Shown one piece after another: positions 10,498 to 26,430 of a stretch of 64,000 nt of DNA. Within the stretch, counting starts at the first letter, position 1. Each line of letters starts with the position of its first letter. Both the position numbers and the translations under genes were made by a program. Origin of the DNA: Adiantum capillus-veneris (lineage: Eukaryota; Streptophyta; Polypodiopsida; Polypodiales; Pteridaceae); contig CM043945.1 of the NCBI GenBank assembly GCA_014529385.2, forward strand, positions 139,339,241 to 139,403,240, written 5' to 3'. The notes below the pieces were generated by a model, which worked only from the letters and a program-made list of their open reading frames with translations, searched no databases and was not told the DNA's origin.

Positions 10498-13400
10498 CTA
10501 TGGGACCAAAGTTACATGTGATGTAGTATGTGTATGGCTAATGAGTGACTCTCGATGCTCCAAAATTGTAGTGATGAGAGTCGCAATGGAGAGCCCACAC
10601 TTTGGCTGGGAGAGGAAAGTGTGTAGGTCTAAGTTATGGCTGAAAATGTGAGAGAAGCAAGTTCGGAAGTGATCAAAAGCTGAGCACTCTAGTAGTGTGT
10701 GGTACTCAGACTCTCGAACTTGCAGTGAGCATAATGTGCACAATAGATTTGACTCTTCTCCATTGTCCCAACGCCCTATCTCGCATCGAAGGAAATGGGA
10801 GCTAAGCCGAATTGTTGCGATAGTGCGTATCGCGGACAAGGGAATAGGCTCAAGCATGTAAGTGTGAGTACGGTTTCCTCTCTCAGCGAAGAACATGGTT
10901 TTGTAGTTGGGGGCAATATAGGTGGTGTAATGTATGAAGCGTGACCCACCGGATTTCTCCCAAGCCGTAATACATTGGCGTTGTAGAAAAGCTTCATTCA
11001 CTTGAGAGTCAATTGAAGCATCATGTAGCAAGTGTAATGCATCCCATCTCCCAAACCACTTCTTTATGTCTTGCATCCATCCCGTGCTCAAGATCTTGCT
11101 TTTTGTACTCCACAACCCTTTCCATGCCCATAACCTCAATTGGAAGAGATCCCGACTCAAGAAGTAGGAGCATATATGGTGTTTGTGTCTTAACTTGGAG
11201 AAAGTTTGTAAGAAAATGCTTTTGGACATTCTCAAACTCTTTCCAAGTAGACTTTGAAATGCTCCCGTCCCACACTTCAACTCCATAAAGAAGAACCGGT
11301 GTCACCAATGCATAAAAAAGATACTTCTTGAGAACCCAACACTTGATGTTTCCCGCATTACACATGTTCTCAAATGCATAATATGCTCTCTTTCCCACTT
11401 CCAAACGACGCATAGCACATTCATGCCACTTGTGATTGGACGGAACCTCAAGGCCAAGGTACTTAAAGCTCTCAACAACTTCAAGTGTCTCGTTGTTGTA
11501 CACAATGCATGGCTTCTCCTTATGGTTGGTTTTCACAAGCATAACCTTTGTTTTGGATTCATTTACAATCAGCCCACTATGCAAGCAAAAGTTCTCAAGG
11601 ACAACCATAAGCTTTTGTGCATCTTCTAAAGTGTGTGCTAGAAGCACTACATCATCCACATACAACAAAAGCATGATTACCGCATTGCAAATAGTGACCT
11701 CTTCAATGCCTTCTTCTTGCATAAAGTCAAGTACCATTTGTTCCAATTGATCGATGCATAGACCAAAGAGAGTTGGTGACAATGGACATCCTTGTTTAAC
11801 CCCAATAGTGCTTACAAAAATTTCTGAAATTTCTCTTTCATGCGCAATTGACAAATCACTTTCTCATAGATTCGAGAAACCGCAAGCATAAACTCACTTG
11901 GCACTTGGAGTTCTTCCATCCTTCTCCACAAATTGTTACGTGGAATCATATCAAAGGCTTTCTTAAAGTCCACAAAACAACAATACAATCGCTTGCCTTT
12001 CAACCGACTTTCCTCCATGAGAACACGAAGAGTGACAAGATGATCAATGGTGCTATGGCATCGACGAAAACCCGCTTGTCCCTTTGCACGCTTGTCATTC
12101 TCTTCAGCCCAATCACTCAATTTCATCTCCATTATGCACCCAAACAACTTTGCCATAAGAGACCCAATCATTATAGTCCGGTAGTTGCTTACATTCTTTA
12201 CATCCCCTCCTTTATGCAAAGGCTTAACCCAATTAGTACTCCAATCATAAGGCATACCATGTTGAAGTGCAAGGTTGAACATATCACACATCCACTCATG
12301 GGTAAAATCTCCCGTCCATTTGATCATCTCCGGCTTGATACCTTGAAGATCTCCCGCTTTGCGAGTGGCCAACTTTTCAAGCCCACCGCATACATCCTCA
12401 ATAGTAAAAAAAGACGGCATACATGGGAGTGAACCATAAAATGGTATTTTTTCAATATTTGCTTGCTCATATAATTGCCTACAATGTGTGTACATATCCA
12501 CTAGACTCAAGTTACCAAAATTCTCAACCCGCTTGCCTCTCAAGTTTCTCCAAAATCTTCCACATGCATATGCCTTTTCTTGGACTTGAAATTCTTGTTG
12601 CTTTACTTTCCATCTTCTTCTCTTCTTTTGAATCAATGCCTTGTATGTATGCAAATGACTTTGATAGTTGTCTTTGTCCAGTTGCATCAAGCTTTATCAA
12701 GGACTTTCGAGCATCTTGACATTCTTTATCAAACCACCTTTTGCGTGATCTATCTTTGTTGATACCATGGAGATGCTTTATGGAAAAGCATTCTTCCGCA
12801 CAAGAAAAAATAGCTTTCTTGAAAGCTTCCCATTTAGTTTTCAATGGTGCATCACATTGAAGCTTTGTCATCCATAATTTTTGCTCAACCATTTCAATGT
12901 ACATTGGTGCCCGTTTGAAATCCATACATAGTGATAACTTCTCTTTCCTTTGGCTGAGATTATCATGCTTAGTTGCTTCTCCACATGAAAGGTCAATACA
13001 TAAGGTGCGATGGTCGGATTCCGGGGTCCATTGACCAAACATAAAACTCTTTATGCGATACATGATGGCTTCGGAGAGTAGCATATAGTCAATCACACTA
13101 TCCCCATTATGTCTCCTACATGTAAATCCATTGGTTCCACTCCACAAAGATACACCATTGGCAATGAGCATACCCGTGTTATTACACATGTGTAAAAGTA
13201 ACTTTCCATAGTGATCCGGCTCTTTCTCATCCATTGAAGTACGATCATACAAGTGAACTTCCTCCAACTCCCTTGAAATGTATGGCATATCAAATTGTTG
13301 AGTATCATGTTGCAATGTTTTTGTGCGAGCATTCATATCCCCAAATACAATAACATCACCTTCACCTTTGAAATAAGCAATGTCCTCTTCCAAATCAGAA

Positions 13401-13813
13401 AATGGTTGATCTCTATCCATGCAAGCATAAAAGGGAGCATCATGATGAGGAATGTAGCAACCGGCTACAAAAATGGGTGCTCTTTTTGGTGTCATAATTT
13501 TCAGCCATACATAACGTTTATACTTGTCATCTTTCACAATTGATACAAAATCTTCCAATCCTTTCTTAACCATACATGCTAACCCTCCTTGTCCTCTTCG
13601 TTGCTTGAGATTCTTTGACCACATCAATGAATGTACATTGTAATCCTCCAAGCCGTTAATCCTTTGTGTATCATGCTCCCAAGTTTCAACAAGAAGTACA
13701 ACATCGGCTTTGCTTGTTAGTTCATCAATGCCAACCCCCGCATTCCATGGGTATCCATTACAATTCCAAAAGCATATTTTTAATTGTAACTCGGTCTCAT
13801 AGGTCACGCATCC
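10498..13813 (-). pseudogene. LINE ORF2 (endonuclease-reverse transcriptase), broken
   Basis: ORF2 nicks target DNA and reverse-transcribes the element RNA from the nick. An APE-type endonuclease is visible in the first 430 or so codons (WNCNGYPWNAG, VVLLVETWEHD, FGDMNART, ESDHRTL). The reverse transcriptase follows (CFVDFKKAFDMIP, GVKQGCPLSPTLFG, YVDDVVLL), and a C-terminal Cys/His motif begins at CTLC. The frame is broken by a 2-bp deletion near 12680, a 1-bp deletion near 11837 and an 80-bp deletion near 11103, all relative to copy 2. Long plus-strand open frames here are antisense shadows. Confidence 0.88.
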
Positions 13814-14757
13814 CTATTTGCTTGAGAGACTTGCCTCCTCCTTGGACACATTTTCTTCATGAGAGATCTCCTTGTTTTTATTATTCTTTTCCTCATATGC
13901 CTTGCGACGCATATTTTGTTGCTTAATAGTGCGATCTTCACATACAAAACATTTTGTATCCCTCAAATAGATCCAACTATTATCAAGGATCGCTTGGTCT
14001 CATCCGGCATGGTGCATACAATTGGCCGTTCTCCTGAGCGAGGAGCGCCTTGCTTCCCCACTCTATGTGCTCCATAGACCATGACTCCGGACATGCCAAA
14101 GTGGGTTTTGAAGAAATCTTCAATAACAATGGCAAGAGAAGGAGGTGTCTCTAACTTCTCTTCGGGAATTCCACAAATAACAATGTTCTTGGAACGTCGC
14201 TCCCGTTCCTTCAACTCCTCCACATCCACATTCTCAACATTCTTTGTTTGAACCATAGCTTGCATGAGTGAGGAATTAGAAACCACATTGCTACCACATA
14301 CATCAGCCCAAGACTTGTTTGTGCATACATTTTTCATGTCGCATACATCCCGGCTCATAGTGTCAAATTTCTTCTCTTTCAATACATGGTCATGCTCTAC
14401 TTTGCTCATCCGCTCCTTCAAAGCATTCAAGTCCACAAGAGAGCGTTTACATTCCTTGACTTCCTCTTCAAGTTGCATCAAACGTGTTGTTTGCATCTCA
14501 AGTATCCTCTTGAGATTCTCATTCTCAACCACAAGTACCCTTAGTGTGCCATTCTCCATTGCAAGTGCTCGTAAGTCTTCGCCTTGTTTGTTTACGGTCT
14601 CTTGCAATGATACCAAGTACGCCATGATCATGGTTTCCGATGTCGTTGGTTGGGTGGTTGTGTTGCTATCTCCACACTTAGGAGATTTTGGATCATTTTC
14701 CACAATGGTTGTGGACCTTGTTGAAGAAGAAGAACCCTTGCGAGTGCCGGAAGACAT
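13814..14757 (-). pseudogene. LINE ORF1 (coiled coil plus RRM-like), frameshifted
   Basis: The ATG is at 14757. The protein starts MSSGTRKGSSSSTRSTTIVE, has a heptad-rich coiled coil at about residues 60-135, and then RRSKNIVICGIPEE, typical of the RRM-like domain of LINE ORF1 RNA-binding proteins. These coat the element RNA and act as nucleic-acid chaperones. A 7-bp deletion near 13991, compared with copy 2, breaks the frame inside the C-terminal part, so the last 60 or so residues are lost. The stop used in copy 2 (TAG, 13816-13814) is preserved in sequence. Confidence 0.8.
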
Positions 14758-14982
14758 TGTATGTAAAATACGAGATGAGAATCAATTTTGTTGAACCTGT
14801 TCACTTCGGAAATTCTGCTACAGAAACGCCTTCCATAAGTTTGAAAATTTCTATCTTTACATCAATGCGTAGAGGACTTCGTGCTCTTCGATTGAGGCTA
14901 TAGATCACCCAAATCGGAGTTCCGATGAAGAAGTTATGATCAAAAGAGTGGACTGCTGTCTACTAGGTCAAAAAACGGATGC

Positions 14983-15253
14983 GTTTTTTGAGTGAGAGAG
15001 AGAGAGAGAGAGAGAGACGAAGAAACCAGTGCTCAGGAACAATCAATTTCATAAACATACAAAATTTCCTTTGAGATTCAAAGAGAAAATTTGACAAAAT
15101 AACTGACATTTTTTGCAATTTACTCTATATTTTCTCCTTCGCCCCCTCCCTTCAATCGCGGCTGATTTGATTTTCCAACCAGCTCAAGGCTAAACCGAGG
15201 CACATTTTTCTTCAACACAAAAAGGAATGTGATATATATATATATATATATAT

Positions 15254-15298
<45 letters not shown>

Positions 15299-15483
15299 CT
15301 TCACTCGGGCATCATGGCACATTTATGGCACCTTGTATGCAACTTTTTGTGGGGTGGCATGGATGGCTCTCTTTACACTGGACCATAAATTCATCTGTGT
15401 TAAAAAATGATGAACAGTTTTATCTGGAAAGATTCAATACAATCTGAAATCCTAGCTCTATCATCTTCTATTGAGGAGAACTA
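14983..15483 (+). repeat. R-unit fragment B, right of LINE copy 1
   Basis: It continues the R unit after the LINE: (GA)n, then CAGTGCTCAGGAACAATC matching about 5219, the CTCAAGGCTAAACCGAGGC block, an AT/GATA/GA tract at 15232-15295, then the CATGGCACATTTATGG block. Similarity stops near 15483 (TTCTATTGAGGAGAACTAG). Confidence 0.75.
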
Positions 15484-17852
<2,369 letters not shown>

Positions 17853-18074
17853 GAAACAGAAGCTATCACATTTCAATCGATGATAAGTTGCCATAATCGA
17901 GCAGTGAGTCAACAGTAAATAGATACGGGCATGAATATGTGTGTGTGTGTGTCTGTGTGTGTGTGTGTGATGGCAAAGGTCTGTTCTAGTGATATTGAAA
18001 CAGAAGATATCAGATTTCAATCGATGATCATTTGGCATAATCTGGAATTGAGTCAATTGTAACAGACACCGGCA

Positions 18075-18189
<115 letters not shown>

Positions 18190-18389
18190 GCATCGGTCTG
18201 TTTTAGTCCTATTGAAATAGAAGATATCAGATTTGAATCGATGATCAGTTGGCATAATCCTATGTCTCCTCTCTGTCTGGCAAAGGTCTGTTCTAGTGCT
18301 ATTGAAACAGAAGATATCAAATTTCAATCGATGATCATTTGGCATAATCTGGAATCGAGTCAGCAGTAACAGACACGGGCATGTATCCA

Positions 18390-19341
<952 letters not shown>

Positions 19342-19670
19342 GGCATCGGTCTGTTCTAGTCCTACTAAAACAGAAGATTTTAGATTTGAATCGATGTTCA
19401 CTTGGCATAATCCTATCTCCTCTCTCTCTCTCTCTCTCTCTCTCCTGAAACAAAAGCTATCAAATTTCAATCGATGAAAAGTTGCCATAATCGGGAAGCG
19501 AGTCAACAATAATCAGATACGGGCATGAATCTCTCTCTGTGTGTGTGTGTGTGTGTGTGTGTGTCATGGAAAAGGTCTGTTCTAGTGTTATTGAAATAGA
19601 AGATATCAGATTTCAATCGATGATCATTTTCCATAATCTGGAATTGAGTCAACTGTAACAGACACCGGCA

Positions 19671-19805
<135 letters not shown>

Positions 19806-20005
19806 GCATCGGTCTGTTTTAGTCCTATTGAAATAGAAGATATCAGATTTGAATCGATGATCAGTTGGCATAATCCTATGTCTCCTCTCTGTCTGGCAAA
19901 GGTCTGTTCTAGTGCTATTGAAACAGTAGATATCAGATTTCAATCGATGATCATTTGGCATAATCTGAAATCGATTCAACAGTAACAGACACGAGCATGT
20001 ATCCG

Positions 20006-20854
20006 CAGCTTATGTAGGATGGTTTTGTGATGAGACCCAGATACATGGACACCCACTTGTCTCATGGGATACGATGTGCTATTGGCCAGTTACGCACATC
20101 TTCTCACCAGCTGCGGATTGAGACTGGGAGATACATCGAAGTACCAGTAGAGGCCAGGACATGCCCCTTGTGTGACATGGAGCCCGAGACAGAGTTGCAT
20201 TATACATGCCGTTGCCCCGTCTACTATGAGATACGAGGCCGCCTCCATTGCTTGTTCAGAGAGGGTTTTGGACCACTCTCAAGAGTCATGCCAATATGAG
20301 GATCAGAGATGCCTGGGTTTGTTCTTGCTTGAGCTGCGCAGACACAAAGATAGCCTGATGAGTGGCGAAGGCTAGCCAGTCTCAAAGACGGATCATGGAC
20401 TTCTTCAGAGCAGACATGGGACAGCCGCAAGAGCCACTCCTATAGCAGAGCTCCCCTCGTCTCACACCAGAGGCACACTGATCGATGGAGCGACTGAACT
20501 GGGGAAATCCAGGCGCCCACGACTGCGGAGGACTACACACCATCGACAGAGGCTATGTCAGAAGATTCAGAGCACTCTGGCCAGGCATGCACGACGCTCG
20601 ATCAGACTACTTACCATGGAGGAGATTGATGAGATCGGCCAACAACCGATGCTAGATCTCCTATGATTCAGCTATCTTAGCAAGCCGCCCATTTTTTCTT
20701 AGTTCACATCGACCAGTCTAGGATCCCATAGTACATATCTTTGTTTTGTACTGTTGTTATTTTGTCACTCTGACTTTGTATCAGATCCACCACCTTGTAA
20801 CTTTCTGGCCTCATAGGTCACTATGGCCTTTTGAAGACGTTAATATAACATTTC

Positions 20855-20857
<3 letters not shown>
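20006..20857 (+). pseudogene. LINE 3' end with Cys/His finger, copy 2
   Basis: Near-identical to 18390-19241. The tail reads LRIETGRYIEV, then CPLCDMEPETELHYTCRCP. The frame stops at 20297-20299 (TGA), and the continuation LFLLELRRHKDSL lies in another frame, as in copy 1. The 3' end again runs directly into (TC)n. Copying by tandem duplication explains both better than two insertions, because the flanking monomers are duplicated too. Confidence 0.7.

Positions 20858-20937
<80 letters not shown>
20858..20937. repeat. (TC)n tract at LINE 3' end, copy 2
   Basis: About 80 bp of pure TC following the second LINE remnant. Confidence 0.95.
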
Positions 20938-20939
<2 letters not shown>

Positions 20940-21771
20940 CACAAGTCTGTTCTAGTGCTACTAAAACAGAAGATATCAGATATGGATCGATGATCGGCTT
21001 GGCATACACTCATACAGAGAGGCGACACACGCCTCTACCATAATCTCTCTCCCTGCCTCTCTGCTCACACACACACAATCCCAGAGCCGGCGCTACCATG
21101 GCATATAGCAAAAGACAAGAGGCAGATAAGATTGATGGCAAACTCGACAAAAACCACAAACCAACTATGTACTACATAAACCCAATCCACTACAATGATG
21201 GCGAACTCGATATTTGCGGGCTTCATAACATATGTTTCGTGCAGCTTGATCGTATTTTCACTTGATCCTCGACGGCTTCTCTTGCTTGGCCAAACTTCTG
21301 TCTACTTGGCGGCTCTATCCTTCTCGACTTGCAGCCCCCAGATAACCCTCCTTCTGCCGGGCCTCCCTTTTCAATTGGCACTCAGAAGATGAGCCCTCCA
21401 ACGGCCCTGCACCATGCCCTGGTGGCCCTTCGGAACCTCATGCTCAAGGCCTCCATCCCATAGCCGTCGCTCACCTATTGCGGCCTCTTTTTTATCCCAT
21501 TGGAATCCTTGCAATCCTCATACCCAATAGCGCACCCCTTCAACCTATTTCCCGTGGCTTTTAATTCCCTCCAGCGCTCGGCACCTCTTGGCTTAACTAA
21601 AAGATCTCGACATCTGTATTAAACCCATGATGAACTACGCGCTTTCACTGTCCTGCTTTGCAAGGATCTAGATTTAGCGTAGTCTTCACCTACTTTTTCT
21701 CATACGCGCACCACATCTCGGCTATTTTTGTACCCTTTTCGACTTCCCAACCTCATCCCTAGCCACACACA

Positions 21772-21853
<82 letters not shown>

Positions 21854-22254
21854 GGCACAGGTTTGGTCTAGTGCTACTGAAACAGAAGATATTGCGAACC
21901 TGCTGGGAATTGCTGAATTGGTGAAAACTTGCGAGCCTGCTGCACTGCTTGTGCGGACCGATGGCTATCGAACGTGAAGTGCTGAATTGATGCGAACAGC
22001 GAGCTTGCTGAATTGCTGCGAACTGCTTCTAGCTACGAACCTGCAAACCGAACCTGCAAATTGGGCGAAGATGATAGCTGCGAACCTAGAAACCAGTCGA
22101 AGGTGATGGCTGTGAACTACCGGACTACGTGCAGCGTTTTCATTTTTATTATTACTTGAAGCTATTTCATAGCATGAAAAGCGTCCAATGAAGTAATTAC
22201 ACGTGGTGTCTTGTGCGTTCAAATAACTCCAAAAGTACCTTTGGCTCAGCAAGT
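20938..22254. other. no recognisable gene; one long (CT)n
   Basis: It starts with a partial 65-bp monomer and includes (CT)n at 21775-21851 followed by another degenerate monomer. The stretch 21893-22130 repeats phrases such as GCGAACCTGC and GCTGAATTG irregularly. The frame at 21195-21392 has no family resemblance. Confidence 0.45.
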
Positions 22255-22920
22255 AACCACTCTTCCTATGAAAATTTATTATAAAAATTATTTTCAAATA
22301 TATTAGTGAGGATAACTAGGGGTATTTTGGGAATGCTGCAGAAATTATAGGGCTATTAGGAAATTTTGGCTAAGAGAACAACATAAAGAATTTGAATTAA
22401 CCTATGCACATATCAAATAAGGAAACGAACTTGGGAATTCTTGAAGTAGCGAGTTTTAAGTCTCTGAGAGTTTTTGAAGTAGCAAGTTTTGAGTCCTTGG
22501 GTGCCAACTTTTTACCAATGGACATATTGAATAATGGAACAAACTCAAAAAAAATTTGAAGAGGCACTGCTTCCAAGCATGCAATCAGAGGTGATTGTTT
22601 TAGTCTCCCAACTTACAATGTTGGATTCTTGAATTAGAAAACTATTAGATCTCCCTTTAAGATATTGTCTCACTTGGATGACACAAAGTTGGAATTTAGG
22701 GTTTGTTCATGGTATGCAAACTGGCTCAAAGAGGGAGCAAGGTTGAAGAGGAAGACTAGGAAACTTTGAGCCACAAAGCATAACTCTATGATTGTGAATG
22801 TGAGTGATAATCTGAGATTGATGACATCTGACAGTGAGCTTGAAAAGAAAAGGATCCCAACTGAAGTGATATGCTTTGTTTGTTGAGGAGTGATGTGAAT
22901 GCTTCTTTCGTTTCACGGAG

Positions 22921-22972
<52 letters not shown>

Positions 22973-24756
22973 AGGTGTCCCCTTGCATCCAAGTATGGAT
23001 GCTCCTTGCCACTCTCTTTTCTCTGCTTATGGATTCTCCCCATGCATCTCTCGACATCACCTACCGTGGCCCCGTTCTCCTTTGCCCTGGGGTCACTCAT
23101 ACACATTTCAAGTAGCCCTCCAAGCTGCGCTACGTTTCCCTTTAACTACTCACAGCCCACTTTCTATACTCTTTGATGTCCTGTAACCTCAGAGGTTCAC
23201 CGTTCAGGAGCCCCGTATATAACGTGCATTCACGGAGTATTGAAAAAACCCCTGTTTTAACATGTCTAAATGAATATAATGACCCCTTAGTTTTGGATTT
23301 TTTTCAAAATTGAATATAAAAACCCCTTATTCTTTCTGTTAAATTGCCTAAAATGTTTTCATTTCAAAACCCCTCCTATTGAATTCACGTTATACATTAA
23401 CATTATTACATAGTGCACCCCCCGAACCGACTACAATAGCGGCCTTACTGCGCAACACCCCCTCGTTTTTTTATCAAGACTAACTTCAAAAAATCATTTC
23501 TTGATTCCCTTTCACACGCTCGCGATCGCTGACTTCAACTTGCCCCATTTCACACCTTTAACTGCCTTTCTAAACTCCACTTATGAAACTCCAGTGCTCT
23601 TGGTCTTCACTCTTCGAACTAAGAATCCATGGATGAGGCTAAATGAAGGAGGACTTGCATAGGAGAGCATAGTCAACATAGCCAGACCCTCTACTTTGCT
23701 CCTCACTGCATGAAATTCCTAAACAAAGAATTTCTTATGTTGATAGTGAAAGTGGTTGCAAACAAATATAACCATTCTGTAGAAATGACTGTCGGATGTT
23801 GAGACCCTACAAAGAGAGCCAACAACCGCCACGACTATCAACAAGCTTGAGCAGCAATTGCCCAGCATAGCCTTTGATTGGAGATTTTCTAGATGTTCAA
23901 CTAAGTCCATTGAAAACTTCAAACTTGCCTAGTATATTGGTCCACCCCCTTTCTATATACAATACAATACCATCAAGTTAGAAAGGGGAAGGGGTACAAA
24001 CGCAGAAGACACACAGGCGCCTCTCTATAGCCCCATATACACATAACACCCGAGTGCACTAGGATTCACTTCAAAATCAGCACCATCTCAAATGCACACA
24101 GGCGTCTTGGTGTACCAACACGCACATACACCTCTCTGAATGCTCAAGAAAATTCCACACCCTCACAACCTCTGTTCCACACCGGAAACACACACCTACC
24201 TCTTTCTGCCTTTCACTTTGCAGACACGCGCCTCCCTTCGACCACACCGACACCGATAACACACACAAAGCACAACATAAACGAGAAAGGGGAGCAGGGG
24301 CCATACACAAAATATGGGGAAATGGTAAGCTTTGCTTCCATAAAACCTGTTTACAAGAGCACCATTGTACTATGGGAGGGCACACTCCTCCTGCACTTCT
24401 CTTTCTCCATGGTCAAAAGGCTCTTCCAAAATGATGGTTTCCAGAAAATACCTTGGCCAAAAAGCCCTGATTACAAAATTCCCCCTTCATTTTTTCAAAG
24501 AATCCTCTTATATTGAGTCTTACACTTTCCAAAAAAACAAAAAAACCATTTTCTAAAATCGTGAACCTCATTGAGATCACTTTGACTTTTTCCCCACTTG
24601 TCGTTGCATTTTTAGCATACTAGATAGGCTGGTGACACCTCAATAATCCTTACCTCCCACTTGCATATGAAGCACCTTCAAGAGACCCTCTTGGTTGTGA
24701 CAGTGTCATGACAACCCCAATGGAGTCCATTAATGCTCAATGAAAGGGTTGGTCTC
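22255..24756 (+). repeat. R unit, copy C (first part)
   Basis: It begins inside the unit at ACCACTCTTCCTATGAAAAT (equivalent to 5684 in copy A) and runs collinearly to GGTTGGTCTC, where the Ty1/copia element is inserted. It contains the CT tract at 22921-22971. The unit resumes at 29932. Confidence 0.8.
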
Positions 24757-24984
24757 TGTTACCATATACATGTGGTAGTGATGTGTGTGAACACACTAGG
24801 ACCGCCAGGGCATTTTTTCCCTCTTTAGGAGTCTTTTCCCCCCGTGCATTGTATATATGCCCATCACTCTAGGGCTATCTATCTTTCCATTGCACACTAA
24901 GTAATACACTCTCTATTGTGTGCCTTGAGCTTTCTTCGTCTTCTCCAAGCTGTGTGTGTTTCTCTGCAACCCTAATTTCCAACA
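24757..24984 (+). repeat. 5' LTR of copia element
   Basis: 228 bp, from TGTTACCATATACATG to AATTTCCAACA. A TATATA string at 24852-24857 is a possible TATA box for the element promoter. The LTR ends two bases before the primer site. Confidence 0.95.
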
Positions 24985-24986
24985 AT

Positions 24987-24998
24987 TGGTATCAGAGC
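24987..24998 (+). other. primer-binding site (initiator-Met tRNA)
   Basis: TGGTATCAGAGC, an exact match to the usual plant copia primer site. Confidence 0.95.
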
Positions 24999-25346
24999 AG
25001 GTTGCGTCCTCCCGGGCTTAGTCGCCAGGTGCTCCAGTACACGCCTGCTCACTTTCTCCGATTTCAGTGAGATTTGGCGAGCGTTCGTAGGTCGACAAAT
25101 ACTTCGGGAAAGATCGTAGAGCTTGGTCTACTCAAATTTTTGATTTGGGCTTATTTCAGCCTCCGTTTCCACTACAGGCAGTACTTCACAGGCTATTTCG
25201 TCATTTTGTGTAGAATTTCTATTAGTGTCGTTTTCTGCATAATAGGTGCCTTATAGTCTTCTACGGTTTGTTCTATATAGCACGTGTTGTTTCCGCTCCG
25301 TTTCTCCTATTTTCGGGCAATTTTCACATCAGGTGCAACAATTACC

Positions 25347-26430
25347 ATGGCTGACAACAACAACACAAATGTGTTCAAGATGCTGCTGAGGACAGGTTGG
25401 ATGGGGACAACTACCCTATGTGGGATTATATGATGCAACATGTCCTTGTGTCAAAGGGCGTCTTGAACATTGTGCAGGGCATTGATGTACGTCCTGGTTC
25501 TGAGGATGTAGGCGATGTTGAGGATGTTGCAGGTCTTTCTGCAAGGATTGCTGCTGTTAGAGTTGTTTTGCCTATGGTAGAACAAGCTCGTTGGGATGTA
25601 AAGGATGCGCAGGCTCATGCATTGATTGCGTTGTCTGTGAAGCGCACCATTGTTCCTCACATCGGTTCAACAAAATCTGCAAAATAGGCTCGGGATATTC
25701 TAGCAGGTATTTATGCAAGCCGCAATGAGGCTAAAATTGCTTTGTTGTGTAAAGAGCTGGAGTCAAAGATTATGCATGAGGAAGATGATATGAAAACTTT
25801 CCTTGCTAGTGTCAAGGATATCAATGAGTAACTTATTTCTGCAGGTGAATTCATTTCAGACAATTCCCTTGTGCAAACTGTTCTTGATGCCTTACCAGAT
25901 TCCTACCAGACTTTTGCTAGTACTTGGAGACTGATGACCCAAGGAAATCCTGAAGTTGTCAAGTTTGATGCATTATGCACATTGCTGTTGCAAGAGTCAC
26001 TTTCTAGAAAAAACCAGGACTAGGCAGCGTGCAGTTGAACAGGCTTTTATTGCTTCTCAAAGAAAGGGTGGTAACAGTAATGCAGCCACTTCTTATGGTT
26101 CTGCTGCGAGTGGCAAAAATTCTATTCCTAATGCTTCTGCTGGCAGCAATTCGTCTGGAAATTCTGGTGATAATTGCAAAGAGAAGATGCGTTGCCATTA
26201 TTGTACAGCTAATGATCACGTGATCAAGTCGTGTCCTAAGTTGAAGGCGAAAGAGGCTAAGAAGAAAGAGGGTGGTTCCACTGCAAATGCTGGTTCCACT
26301 ACAAATGCAGCCATTGTTGAGTCTTCTATGCAAGGAGACTATAATGCTGATGTTGATGCAAAATGGGCTTTTAGCGCAGAGTGCACTTATTATCCTGCTG
26401 TCCATGATGCATGCTTGTCAGTTGCTGCAG
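25347..26430 (+). pseudogene. copia Gag (UBN2 plus zinc knuckle), broken
   Basis: The ATG at 25347 opens MADNNNTNVFK and then loses frame by an apparent 1-base deletion near 25380. The continuing frame reads RLDGDNYPMWDYM-like Gag sequence. Capsid-like blocks are ALIALSVKRTIVPHI, FLASVKDINE and DALPDSYQTF. Nonsense codons occur at 25685-25687 and near 25829, with another frame change near 26015. The nucleocapsid knuckle CHYCTANDHVIKSC (about 26195-26236) has the C-x2-C-x4-H-x4-C spacing. The protein would form the particle shell, but this copy cannot make it whole. Confidence 0.88.

Larger units (their letters stand above)
10449..14982 (-). mobile_element. full-length LINE, copy 1 (inactive)
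   Basis: A non-LTR retrotransposon of about 4.5 kb on the minus strand, nearly identical to 39136-43752. Order on the minus strand: 5' untranslated region (14982-14758), ORF1, one UAG, ORF2 with endonuclease and reverse transcriptase, a roughly 40-base 3' untranslated region, and a (TCTA)n tail instead of poly(A). Relative to copy 2 it has lost 7 bp in ORF1 (near 13991) and 2 bp (near 12680), 1 bp (near 11837) and 80 bp (near 11103) in ORF2. It lies in a (GA)n tract of the R unit, so a target-site duplication cannot be told from the repeat. Confidence 0.85.
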